DNA of 21,838 nt, from the NCBI GenBank assembly GCA_040357565.1, contig JBDODJ010000187.1; one strand, given 5' to 3'. Under the pieces are notes generated by a model that saw nothing but the letters and a program-made list of their open reading frames with translations, was not told where the DNA came from and did no database searches. This DNA comes from Cercozoa sp. M6MM. Its lineage: Eukaryota; Endomyxa: Ascetosporea. The position numbers were made by a program, and so were the translations under genes. This document shows, piece by piece, positions 12,286 through 21,838 of the stretch. The stretch's first letter is position 1, and the number at the start of each line of letters is the position of its first letter.

Positions 12286-12941
12286 ATGCCAAAATTTAGC
12301 GACTCAGTTGGTGCCAAAATTGCCCTCAGGTTGTTTTCGAGTCACAAGTCCTGTCTTTAGTTGCGCTGACCATTGCTGGAGTCGCCACGTACGACGTTTA
12401 CGTTGGCGCCATGATGCTGTGGTCTCAGCGTCCTTGGGAAATGCATGGCGAAGACACGGTTTGGACCAACGCGTTTGCCGGGGTCGAAACGGCTGACGGC
12501 ACCAAATTGGTGTGCTCGCTCGGTTGCGTCCTTTGACTGTGTGATATCCGGTTTTGGTTCGTAGAGTGTCGAGCAGTACGCTCTGCTGGGTGCACTACGT
12601 CGGTGCGGCGGCTTCTCGCTTCTTGTTGGTGCGATTTCTCTTGCGTGGTTGATCGTGGCGTCCCTCGGAAACGCCAACTCGCGTCGCAAGTGGCTCACAC
12701 TGCAGCTACTGGTACCGTGTATGCATAAATTTAAACACAGGGCCCAACTTATGGTTGGTGAGTGTGCTCACTGTAGCTCTACATGTTCATGGGAGCAATC
12801 TCCTTTGCGCAAACCGACGCAGAGTTCTTCCCGGACACGCCCTACCTGCTCGCCAAACGAATTATTGGTGTGTTGTGGGGCTTTGCGGCGGTGTTGCAGC
12901 TTCAAACGTGGCGCAACGTTGATGCAAAGAAGTCGGACTAG
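12286..12941 (+). CDS. Small four-pass membrane protein with C-terminal KKSD (dilysine ER retrieval)
   Basis: Exons 12286-12310, 12361-12509, 12565-12711 and 12777-12941 give 161 residues. The four hydrophobic segments contain VALTIAGVATYDVYVGAMML, FSLLVGAISLAWLIVASL, LQLLLYMFMGAISFA and IIGVLWGFAAVLQL. A polar loop between the first two carries RPWEMHGEDTVWTN. The last four residues are KKSD, which fits the KKXX motif that retrieves type I and multispan proteins from Golgi to ER through COPI, if the tail is cytosolic. The first exon is only 25 bases (MPKFSDSV); the donor at 12311 was chosen because it alone keeps the frame into exon 2. I do not recognise the family. ERG28-like proteins have the same size and segment count, but the sequence does not match what I know of them. 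Confidence 0.82.
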
Positions 12942-13103
12942 ACAGATTTGTTATACTACGAAGACAGATGCCAGCGAGTTGCCTAGCGAGTTGACTAGTC
13001 GCTTAGCAGGGTTCTTCTCTTTTAGTTCCTTACTTACGTGACTCGAAACCGAGAATCCATCTCAGTCAATTATTTTGCTTCCTAGTCGCGTGACTCGTGT
13101 CGA
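12942..13103. other. Tail-to-tail spacer
   Basis: 162 bases between the stops of the four-pass protein and the 28-exon minus-strand gene. It contains short imperfect direct repeats (gagttgcctagcgagttgact) and nothing else I can name. Confidence 0.45.
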
Positions 13104-16100
13104 TCAGTTCGGAAAAGCGATATGGAATACCCACTGCTCACCCGCCAGAACGCAGTCGGCATCGCCTCTGGCCTCTGCGACAAAGCGGAACGGTGCTGCT
13201 TCAGTCGGCGACGGCATCGTGCAGTTGAATCGCGTCAAAGACGGAGTGGCGCTTTGTTCTAAGCAGAAATCGGCGTAGGTCTTTTATACAGTGATGCGCA
13301 AGTTTTGCATCGTACCACAGAGAGCCTCGTGCGAAGCTTCAAGAGGCCTGTAGTGAAGAGACAGTTTGCACTGACCCAAGCCACTATGCAAACCTGTGGC
13401 GTTGCTTGGCTGCACTCAGTACATGTGAATTAAACAGATAGTGTGTTAATCTCCAGTTGCGAATGATACCATCTTGAACCCAATCGATAGCTGTGTGCTT
13501 TCCGGGTGCTTGTTGGTGGCAGTGGCGAAGAACTCGGGTCGCTGGCTAATCGCATTGACGCGCATCTCGAACTGAAGCTTCTGCTCAAAAGTTTGTGTTC
13601 CAGCAAGGCCCGTGAATTATCTTGTCGGGGTTTTACCTCTAGTTGAGTCGGAGCAGTTGTCGGTGTCAGCATCACACGGCCCACGAAAGGATGAAGATGC
13701 ACACGTTGCCTAGTAAATTAAATTTATACATTACGAGCACTCGATTGTACCAAAGTAGAAAACAAGCGTACTGGTGTGATTCAAAGGCAGAAACGACAGT
13801 ATCAAATGCGATGACTTCGGTGCTCGGTGTGATATCGACTGTCACCAGTGATGGTGCCTGCAACAGAACAGTAAACGATGTGTGCTCATAAAAAGCAGAG
13901 TTATATGACAACCGAATTTAATAAATTATACCTGCAACTGCACGATGGACACAATCTCTTTCGCCGTCGCTGCCACAGGTGGCACTGTTGCAACGTGAAT
14001 CCTCGCCTGTGTCAACATGCCCTCGCTCGCAGGCACCTAGAAGAAATTCACTACCAGGACTGTCCAAAACACTCTGTGGGATTACCTCAAGATTCCCGAA
14101 ACTAACAAATACGTCGCCTGCTTCCGCGTAGACAGCGAGAGCTTCGTGTGACACAACGACGCCGCTGTCGAACATGCAGTCGATTGCTGTCAGAAGCGCA
14201 AAAGGCGAGGACGACACCACGGACGTTCCTGTCGCGGTTGTTGTTGCTGTTGCAGGTGCCACTTGGGGTGCCGATTGATTCTTGGATAACGCTCGTTGTA
14301 GACGTTGCAGCTATGCGCAAAAGATACTTGAAAAGATTATACTTTATGTCTTCAGTTGAAAATTGTACCACTAGGTTGTCCAGTATCGTTTCGGAAAAGT
14401 TCTGCGAACATAAGGCTCCTCAACTGCAGTTTTTTACTGAAAGCACAACTAGTGTACCAGACGCAAAGCATCAAAGTGCTCTGCTCGTGTCAGTTCGTTC
14501 AAATGCGGCTGCGGCTGCACCATCGGGTGTGTTGTATCTTCATTGTGGAACACACTAATGCCTGCAGCACAGTCAGAGGAATATAATACACTACCTGACA
14601 GTCAGAGTTCACAGAACAGTGGATACTGGTGCGCAGGAGAGGAGCTCGTTTCAGTTGCACTTCCAGCACGATGAGTTGCGTCGCCGGTCCAATCGAGATA
14701 ATTGAAGTGCAGTCAGATGATACGGCAGCTGCCTCCATGTCAATTTGCACAGTGAGAGCCGATTGTGTCCGCAAAACTGCGCACAGTGAGGATGACCACG
14801 TCAGTCGCAGTGTTGACTGCAACGCCAGCACTTCAGGCAGCTTGAGCAGCAGGTGACTACTCGTACCGAAAACATAAAGACTACAATCTGCATCGATAAC
14901 ATGGCGTGACAACGTACTTGTCCATTGGGGCAGGGATCAGCACACCGGCCGTGTCACGTGTGACCTCACCGTCACCGGTGACAACACTGGCAGTGGCACT
15001 GGCGATGGCTCGGAGTGTCACGTGCGTAGTCACAGTGACCACTGTGTCTAAGTCGGACGCAGGGTCACCATGACACTGCACAAAACCGTGTCCCTGCAGC
15101 TCCAGTTGCGTGTCATGCCGTGTCACCGTCACTGTGCGCGTGTCACCGCCAGTGCGTCCAACTGTGTGACCGATCAGTGGAACCGTCACGTGGCAGTGCT
15201 CGCTCAGTGCCACCGTGGCATGTGCGACCACTCGAAGTGCACGACGGTGCCACTGCCACTGCAGCAGCGACGACGACGGCGCCGGTGGCAGTGCCAGACC
15301 GTCAATATGCACGTGCACACTGTCCGTCTCTGCATCGTCTTCCTCTGTCTGCTTCGACTGTGTCGTCGACAGTGTCACCACCGGCAGTGTCACCGCCTCC
15401 TTCACTGCTCGTAGGTGCACTTGCGCTTCTCGCACGCCATTCTTCTTTTCCGTATATGAATATGTAAAAGTTATATACTGTGGGAAAGAAAAAGCTACCG
15501 CAACGGACGGCACTTGGTGTTCAAGCCACTGTACATTGAAGGAGCTGCCTGATGTGGAAAGAGTTAACTGAACAGTGTACCTGCTGTTGGGTCAGTTTGC
15601 CCACCAAGTCCAGCGATTTTGTGACATGCTGCTTTCGTTTGGTGTACTCTAAACCGAGACACGAGGGTTTTACATCGAACATACAGTGTGCTAAAATGTA
15701 GTGGTATACCAACAAGGACGGGATCTGCCTGCGTCGTATTCAGTCGCATCGGGAGAACCGTATCACGCGGCGGTTTCTTGAACCAACAGCGCAGACGAGC
15801 AAGCGGTATGTGCACTGTACAAAGCAAACCAAGATAGAAGTAACACAACCTGCAGTCGATGCAATACATCAGTACCTTCGTTGGGCACGTCGACTGGTAC
15901 TTTCATTTTGTTGAAGAGCGTCGAGAGAGCTTGCTGTTTTTACTACCCTTTAACCCCAAACGAAAGTGCCCCCTTTCAAAATAATACCAGCACGCCGGCT
16001 CCTTCGCCAGGGAACATGTCCAACGGCGGCTATTCACAACCGTTGCATGTGAAACTCTGCTAGCAGTAAAATGAGCTCGGTCGTGTAATATTACCACTTC

Positions 16101-19001
16101 AACTGGCCACGGGTCATCTCGCATGCGCAACGTAAAGGTGACTTCAACACCCTCCATTTCGGTCAGCGGAAGTTGGGCAGGCTCCAATACGTCCTACACA
16201 TTAACATTTCCTCTTTTGTGGTGAGCAGTTGTCCCGAAAACGGCAATTCGCGGACCTTGACATAGATTCGGCCATCCAACGCGTCTTGTTCCAGTTCGGT
16301 CTGCAAGAAACGGCGCCCGTACACACCAAACTCTGAGCCACCGGTTTTTGTTGGAGACGACAAAAGTGCAACGCGCACTCCAATGTTCAATTTCTCGGTC
16401 GCATTTGCAAAGGCGGGACTCTTTTGTTGATAAATGTTTGTATAAATTACCATTCACTGAGACAAACTAAGTAAACGCGAGCTTACCGGCGCAAAGACCA
16501 GCGAGAGTTGGCTCGTTTTATGCTTCTTCATCGAGGCAAAGTCAAACCAAAAATCTTCGTGTCCGTGACTCAAACTTTGGTGGGAGAGGCCTTTCGAAGA
16601 CATTGCTTCTGAGAAACAGTTTTGATGTGTATATTAAAACTCTCAAACTTGCAAAAATAACAACTTTACCATGTTGAGGCGCCAACAAGTACGCGAACGG
16701 TGCAGACCAGATCGGACGCAACAGGATAGTGTCCACCATGATTGTTGAAGCCGAAGTTAAGCGTAGAATAGTCAGTTCCTGCATAGTTCCAGTCATTCTC
16801 AAATTTGATTTAACGACGATACTTTGCAAGTTGTTTACGTGTGCGATTTCAGAGACGTGTCGCTGAAACTGGCGCACCAAGTGCTTCTCTTCGGATGGAA
16901 CCTTTCCCAATCGCTGCTGCGCGCGAACATGCTTTTGGCGGACCGACTGTCCTTGTGCCCTGATAGGAGAACAGAATACCAGGTCTAAATCTGCCACTGT
17001 ATAAAGAGCATACAAGCTGTGTGACGACACCCGCAGGAGCCACTCTCTTTCGTCGTTGACACTGAAACAAACAAGCAAGAGAGTCGAGGAACGCTAGTCA
17101 AACGAAGAAGTTCAAACATACGAGAACGGAAACACGCGAAGGAACAAACGCGTCGGGTCGAGAAGTCCGTCCTCGCTGAGAGTAATTTCGCTCGCTTCGT
17201 CGAGGCTCTGTACAACAGATTCAATCAATCATCCAGCTTATCAAAATATGACAGCCAAAGAAACCTCTGCAAGAACTTCCGGAGACACTGCTATGAACCA
17301 TCGTTGCAATTGTTGTGTGTTCGACTTGAACAAGAATGTCGGCACGTCGACGCAAGTACCCGTGCCTCCGTCCAAGACATCATCGTCCTGAGGGGAGGGG
17401 TTTAGTCAAAGCGGACTCATCAACAGAAAGAAGGAGCTTACGGTCGGCTTCAGAAACATGCACAATGTGTAATCAAAGTGCGCGGGGATGCGTGGGTTTC
17501 GAGGAGCCCTAAATCAAGCCAGAGGAGTCCAACAAACAAGGCAACATTTGGGATGCTGGTTTATACGATAGTCGATACCACTCGCGAATGAACTCTGGAA
17601 GTGTGGTATCTTTGTCTCCTGTGTCAGTTGCCATTTCGTGCACTGTCGGAGGTACAGTTTGCACTGCTTTATGGTGCCGTTTTTTCGGCTGCAATGTGCG
17701 CACCCGCTTTTCCGATCTACATCAGAAAACGTTATCTAAACGAAACATCCATTATCGAAAAGTTAGATAAACCTGGCAAGCTCCGTGCGTAGTTGTCCTT
17801 CAACTGTTTCTTTCGCCTGGAGTTGTGTTCGAGTGTGCTCAAGCTTGGCCTCGATAGCTTGAGCTTGCTCTTGGGTTTCCTGAGGAAACAACATGCCAAA
17901 CAACGTGTTGAGCAGATGTACCCGCAGTCTGGCCAAGTACCTCTTGGAGTTCTTGAGTGTCTCTGAGCTTGGCTTCCAGTGTTTGAACTTGTTGCTGGAA
18001 ATCCTGGAGTTCACAACATAAAAATGTGCTGGTCTACTTTTATAGTAAGTTGTAACTTAAACTTAAATCTAAATGTAATCAAACTGAAATCTAATCAACT
18101 GTACCGCTGAGAGACGTTCCTTCGCAATGTTTGCTTCCCGAAGCAAGTCAGAAGTCTCCACCAACCGAGCTTCCTCCTGCTGCAACTGAGTTTGCAATTG
18201 TTCCAGCTGTTGTTTCGTGTGCTTGGCGTTTGTCGCCAACGCTGCACTTTTTTGTTGGTGCTCGCTGACTTGTTGCAGAGCAGTCTGCAGCTCGGACTGC
18301 AACTGGTGCCGCACGAAACTCTCAAAGTCTCGAACGCTCCACCTGGCTTCTGACGCATCGTATTTTGCAACGAACTGGAAAAATCTGGTGTCCACAGACG
18401 TCTCCGTAACTTGCGGGATCGGGCTCAAATGCGAACACGTGCACGTGTTCGCTGACTCCAGTAGCACAGACTGCGTACAGCAGAGGGACGCCCATCTTGG
18501 TTGCTTTCGACGACGTGACCAGCGTGAGGTCGCCAACGTGAGCACTCGCGTAAAGCAGCCGGTCGAACGAAGGTGCAACCAACAGTACATTCGTTGGCAG
18601 CATCGAAAACGCACACTCGAGGCACGGCACTGCAGCTTGCGTAGCTATACCCAGATCCTCCCGTTTCGTCTCTTGTATCTCGTACGGAGTGTGGACCATT
18701 GGTGCGGGTCCTTCGCATTCGAGCCACTGCTGGCACTGCTCAGCTTCGCCGAGTGGAGGAGTCAGTAGGCCCTCCAAGTCGAACTTGATGGCGATTGCTG
18801 ACACCAAGTTGGACAGCCAACGCCCAAAGTCGGAACTCGCCGCAGCTTCCACCGGCTGCACTTGAGTTGCGTCCAACAGGCGTCGATGGGAGCCTTTAGT
18901 GCCTGCAATACAAGTCGATGAAGGTCATGAGGCTCAAGTTGATTTGTACCTGAAGCCAGACTTCTCGTCAAACCAAGCAGCAGAAAACCGATCCAACGCA
19001 T
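13104..19001 (-). CDS. 1413-residue coiled-coil and beta-rich protein in 28 exons, hydrophobic N-terminus, unrecognised
   Basis: Exons in transcription order: 18950-19001, 18468-18902, 18105-18409, 17941-18003, 17773-17879, 17579-17716, 17442-17508, 17265-17387, 17122-17207, 16670-17061, 16487-16608, 16256-16420, 16095-16193, 15988-16029, 15876-15933, 15710-15814, 15581-15648, 14918-15528, 14600-14856, 14458-14561, 14369-14401, 14086-14310, 13932-14036, 13772-13857, 13637-13709, 13470-13580, 13316-13370, 13104-13258. Phases agree throughout; total 4242 bases. Residues 1-17 (MRWIGFLLLGLTRSLAS) look like a signal peptide. A roughly 150-residue region follows, then a coiled coil at about 188-320, a basic linker (KKRHHK) and over 1000 residues dominated by beta-strands (ITFTYSYTEKK, VTVDITPSTEVIAFD, FRFVAEARGDADCVLAG). 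Coil followed by several beta-sandwich-like stretches recalls trafficking or BBSome-type subunits, but no signature is recognisable and I assign no function. The weakest junction is intron 18410-18467, where a frame change forces a splice with a poor acceptor. Most introns are 40-70 bases. Confidence 0.8.
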
Positions 19002-19434
19002 CGCGGGGATGTTAACACACGTACACACAGTCCTAGCCTCCGCCTTAGTGCTGTCCCGTAAATTTACCCGGGGTCGTCAGGGATCGGGCTTTTCACTGAC
19101 CTCGTGCAAGCACACGTGCCCCTCTTTCGACTGTGGCGGCATGATCTCTACTCAATGGGAATCGAGGGCAGTCTGCCAGTTGGCTCTTCTCAATCACTGC
19201 TAGCAGCTGGAAAGGCTACACGTTTAAACATCTAAATTAAAGCTCTACACCATTCGATTGTTTCAGTCACGCCCAGGCAGACCTGGGGGAAACGCGTGGC
19301 TTTCAAGTTTTGACTCGCACCCTCACGATAGACTTCTTGCGACATTCGTTAATGTTAGGCATGCTAGGCCAATCTGCGAGTGAATTCAAGATTTTTGGGG
19401 TACTTTAAGTTTAAGTTTATGTCGTACGAAGTCG
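19002..19434. other. Upstream region of the 28-exon minus-strand gene
   Basis: Presumed 5' flank and promoter of the gene starting at 19001. A GGCCAATC word (CCAAT-type) lies at about 19368-19375 and a direct repeat tttaagtttaagttta at 19404-19419. No supported gene on either strand. Confidence 0.4.
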
Positions 19435-19958
19435 TCAGTTGAAAGAAAACAAATTGCTTGCTCTCCGCAGCCTGCGCCATTTCGTCCCGCGACGGCACCC
19501 GAGCTGGGCGAATTCAGAACAGACAGAAACTACAGACTTCAAACCAGTTGGGGACATGTTGGAGACGAACCAACATCGGTGATGCATGTAATCAAGGACC
19601 TGCACTTGTCGATACCTGCCGCGTAAATCACTTGCTCCTATCCGATGCCAAACACCAGCTGAATTGAGGTGAAAAAGTGCACCTGGTTTAGAGATAAAGA
19701 GCAAAGCGGGGGTTCTTCGGAAATATTGCGAAAGGCCCTACTATTGGAAGCGCGGAGACGCTGTTTGACGAAAAGAATTCGTTTTGCTCCTGTCACCACG
19801 GCGGTGGAACGGTCACTCACTTTGGCGAAGGTGAAAGAGATCACGTTTGATGCTTTGACGAAATTCAAGCGGTTTAAAAGTGCCAGCACTTCTCTCGATG
19901 TCAATCCTTCTCCACAAGAAACACGCACAAAGTTGTCGCACTGTCGAAGTAACAGCGT
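19435..19958 (-). other. Ambiguous minus-strand coding signal downstream of the small signal-anchor gene
   Basis: Two minus-strand frames look protein-like: one covers 19795-19955 (containing GLTSREVLALLNRLNFVKAS, then a good donor GTGAGT), the other lies at 19435-19645 (containing VWHRIGASDLRGRYRQVQV). They could be extra exons of the gene at 19959-20343 or a separate short gene, but I could not link them with consistent phases. A competing frame in the first part reads GTFKPLEFRQSIKRDLFHL to a stop. Confidence 0.3.
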
Positions 19959-20343
19959 TCAACTGTATCGACGAAAGAAGAGACGAGATGCTGCCAGTTC
20001 ACGCGCCAGCTTGACTCGCATCTTCCCTCGCAAGAAGCGCGACTGCAGTTGTTGCTCTCCAGCCTCTAAGCGATCAAGGAAATCCTTCAAGCCACACAGC
20101 GCGAAAGCCACACCGAAGGTTAACTTGCGCACGCGAACTTCGATAGCACAAACCCGAGCCAGTCCGCAATCGGCATCGGTTGACTTCGGCTTGACTGGCT
20201 GGGGTAGTCATTCGGGCTCGCATTCAGAAACACAACGCAACTCGAGCTTGTGCAGCATCCCTCGGTGCCGAAGGCAATCCAAATGCAATAAAAAGAAAAC
20301 TGAAAGAAATGGCCAGGAGAACCGTAATGGTAATAATTTTCAT
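19959..20343 (-). CDS. Small signal-anchor or secreted protein (113 residues)
   Basis: Exons 20242-20343 and 19959-20198 are joined by a 43-base intron in phase 0. The N-terminus (MKIITITVLLAISFSFLFIA) is a strong signal peptide or membrane anchor. The second exon encodes a charged helical domain (FALCGLKDFLDRLEAGEQQ, then MRVKLARELAASRLFFRRYS) with several cysteines. I do not recognise the family; a small single-pass organelle or ER protein is possible. The C-terminus is uncertain: a splice near 19990-20000 could replace the last residues with an extension into 19830-19957. The opposite strand has a 235-codon open frame, but it has no internal methionine and is rejected. Confidence 0.62.
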
Positions 20344-20421
20344 GTACGTGTACCACTGTTTGACACCCCCGTATGATCAGTTATTGCTCCGAAACCATCC
20401 AAACGAGCACACGCCTCGTTG
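20344..20421. promoter_or_regulatory. 78-base head-to-head interval, probable bidirectional promoter
   Basis: Only 78 bases separate the start codons of the genes at 20343 (-) and 20422 (+), so the transcripts must overlap or share a very compact promoter. A TGATCA word and an upstream ATG (20373, out of frame with 20422) lie inside. Confidence 0.45.
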
Positions 20422-20927
20422 ATGACTGCGTTGAGCAAACGTGTGCGCAATGCTGAAAATAGTGTGCATGTTTCTGCCCTGCCTGCCGATGAGTTCGCCG
20501 AGCTTTTGTGCTCACGTTCCGTGTTGTCGGAGTTGCTGGCGGATGCACGCCGAAGACGCCACAAGGATGTGGCTCTTGCGAAGATACGCTCGCTTGCCGA
20601 GCTGCAGCCGCTTGAGCGTGACTTGCTGCGCATCGCGACTCAAATCGACTTTATGGGCGCTGGAATCGATACTCTGGCACTTAGCGCGTTTCTTAAGGCG
20701 TGCAATACCGACTTGAGTGCGTCAACGGTATACGTTTGAAGCTTTTAACCACTGTCGATACTATTGGCTGTGAAATGAGTTGGTCGCAGGCTGTGTACGA
20801 CTCGGAACGCTTCTTGCAATTGGCGCAAGATAGTCTACAGCTGCCGTCAAATCTGCCTTCCTACTGCAGCAGCATCAACCGACACCAGTTCGGTAGGACG
20901 AAGATTCTAAGCCTGTATATCCGTTAA
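20422..20927 (+). CDS. Small helical protein, unrecognised (about 147 residues)
   Basis: Exons 20422-20727 and 20790-20927 are joined by a 62-base intron (GTATAC..CGCAG) in phase 0. The sequence is soluble and mostly helical (DEFAELLCSRSVLSELLADA, KIRSLAELQPLERDLLRIA), with SERFLQLAQDSLQLPSNLP after the intron. No motif I can assign. The end is uncertain: a GTAGGA donor at about 20894 could splice to 20940, and a 44-codon open frame at 20940-21071 (containing VIHRFVREVSSQPGRLRTRD) looks coding, but the phases do not match. The listed stop at 20925-20927 is the simplest reading. Confidence 0.6.
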
Positions 20928-21474
20928 TGCTAAGACAGGGGATGTACGCTTGTGTTGAAGCGTGTGCAGTACAAACCTGGCTAACCACGGCTAGCTCCGA
21001 TGTGATACACCGATTTGTCCGCGAGGTATCAAGTCAACCTGGGCGGTTGCGGACTCGCGATCGCCTCAACTGACATCTTTTTACGTATCGCACTCCACCA
21101 CTCAACACAGATACGGACACCCGGTCACCCTCCCCCATCGTATGCGACGGAACCCGCGTACGGTTAGTATGATTATCGTATACCAGCTTCTCGTCTACCG
21201 TATCCTATCTTTAGCGTACACGCGTCATAAAGGGGCGTTGCATAAAAGTGAGTGAGGGCCAGCAACCATAACCAGCAGCGACAACTTCCCATCACGCACA
21301 GCGCCAAAAAAGCCAATGAGCACAGCAGCGAAACGCCGCTAAAGCAGCCCACGGTTATCTATTTGACTCGATCACACGTAACGTAACTGGAGTTATTTAA
21401 ATAAATCGGACGACATCGCTTACTGTAAGTTACGATAACGTAACGTAACGCGAACTGAAACGACAAAAATCCGA
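20928..21474. other. 547-base tail-to-tail region with ACGTA-rich repeats
   Basis: Apart from the possible extra exon at 20940-21071, no gene is supported. Short repeats are visible: ACGTAACGTAAC at about 21377-21388, and again as TAACGTAACGTAACG at about 21436-21450; CGTATAC/GTACGG words at 21150-21215. It ends at the stop codon of the right-edge gene. Confidence 0.45.
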
Positions 21475-21777
21475 TCACTCTCCTTCAGCCACCGGAGCGC
21501 TGCCATCGCTTGGGGTTCGACGCGGCACGACAAAGAAGCCGAGGTCAGTGTTGGCGGAGTTTCTCAAAATGTCTTGGCGGATATCGCCCTGAAGTGACAA
21601 GACACAGAGGTGACACCATCACCAAGCCAGTACAAACATCCAATGTGCGGTCAGTGATACATCAGTCACTTCGTCGGGCCTCTCTTCGAGTGAGGTGTCG
21701 ATCAGTTCGAGTGGCGACACCAGAGGCTCCACTCCATCGACGTCGACACTGCCGAGACCGCGACTGGCGAATGATAC
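21475..21777 (-). CDS. C-terminal 76 residues of a gene cut by the right edge
   Basis: Two exons, 21661-21777 and 21475-21588, are joined in phase 0 across a 72-base intron with donor GTATCA and acceptor TTCAG. An upstream acceptor (GGCAG) at 21778-21780 shows that more exons lie beyond the window. The peptide is acidic, with SPLELIDTSLEERPDEVTD, RNSANTDLGFFVVPRR and an end in APVAEGE. This looks like a flexible C-terminal tail and gives no family. Confidence 0.7.
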
Positions 21778-21824
21778 CTGCCAAGACAGCCATGCAGAAC
21801 AACTGCAATCTCTTAAAGCTAAAT

Positions 21825-21838
21825 GGGGGGGGGGGGGG
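21825..21838. repeat. Poly-G run at the window edge
   Basis: At least 14 G, continuing off the window, in the intron upstream of exon 21661-21777. On the sense strand it is poly-C. Confidence 0.85.

Noticed and set aside
13122-13262. 46-codon plus-strand frame beginning MEYPLLTRQN
   Set aside because: It is antisense to the last exon of the minus-strand 28-exon gene, which is in phase and protein-like.
19669-20376. 235-codon plus-strand open frame, Lys/Ser-rich
   Set aside because: It starts with GTG and contains no methionine at all, and it lies antisense to a minus-strand gene with a clear signal sequence and a clean intron.

Overview
This window looks like a gene-dense nuclear fragment from a microbial eukaryote (a protist or alga) rather than a bacterium, animal or fungus. 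Every confident protein is split by short GT..AG introns, mostly 43-110 bases and typically 50-65. Ribosomal protein uL11/uL5-type RPL11 and a single-domain cyclophilin are cytosolic eukaryotic proteins. An SF-assemblin-like coiled coil points to a lineage with flagellar roots or related striated fibres (green algae, alveolates, stramenopiles and kin). I cannot name the species. Two assembly gaps (985-994 and 5525-5624) both fall inside simple repeats in introns.

Layout, left to right. 158-2111 (-): a beta-propeller/WD-like gene cut by the left edge, whose introns are packed with a GGGGGTAAA/TTTACCCCC minisatellite. 2346-3312 (+): RPL11. 3633-8523 (-): an 884-residue acidic, charged nuclear-looking protein in 28 exons, possibly Claspin/Mrc1-like. 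8740-9418 (+): cyclophilin. 9564-10817 (-): a two-pass membrane protein with a DNAJB12/14-like N-terminus but no J domain. 11069-12133 (+): SF-assemblin-like protein. 12286-12941 (+): a small four-pass membrane protein ending in a dilysine signal. 13104-19001 (-): a 1413-residue protein in 28 exons with a hydrophobic N-terminus, a coiled coil and a long beta-rich region, unrecognised. 19959-20343 (-): a small signal-anchor protein. 20422-20927 (+): a small helical protein. 21475-21777 (-): the C-terminus of a gene cut by the right edge.

All gene models were built by hand from reading frames and splice sites. In the two 28-exon genes every intron phase agrees and the summed coding length is a multiple of three, which is strong internal support. 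Genes tend to alternate strand, giving four head-to-head pairs with 78-250 bases between start codons and several tail-to-tail pairs. There is no operon logic and no obvious shared pathway. Simple repeats are abundant and, where they occur in genes, sit in introns. I saw no tRNA, rRNA, CRISPR array, transposase, LTR element or virus-derived gene.
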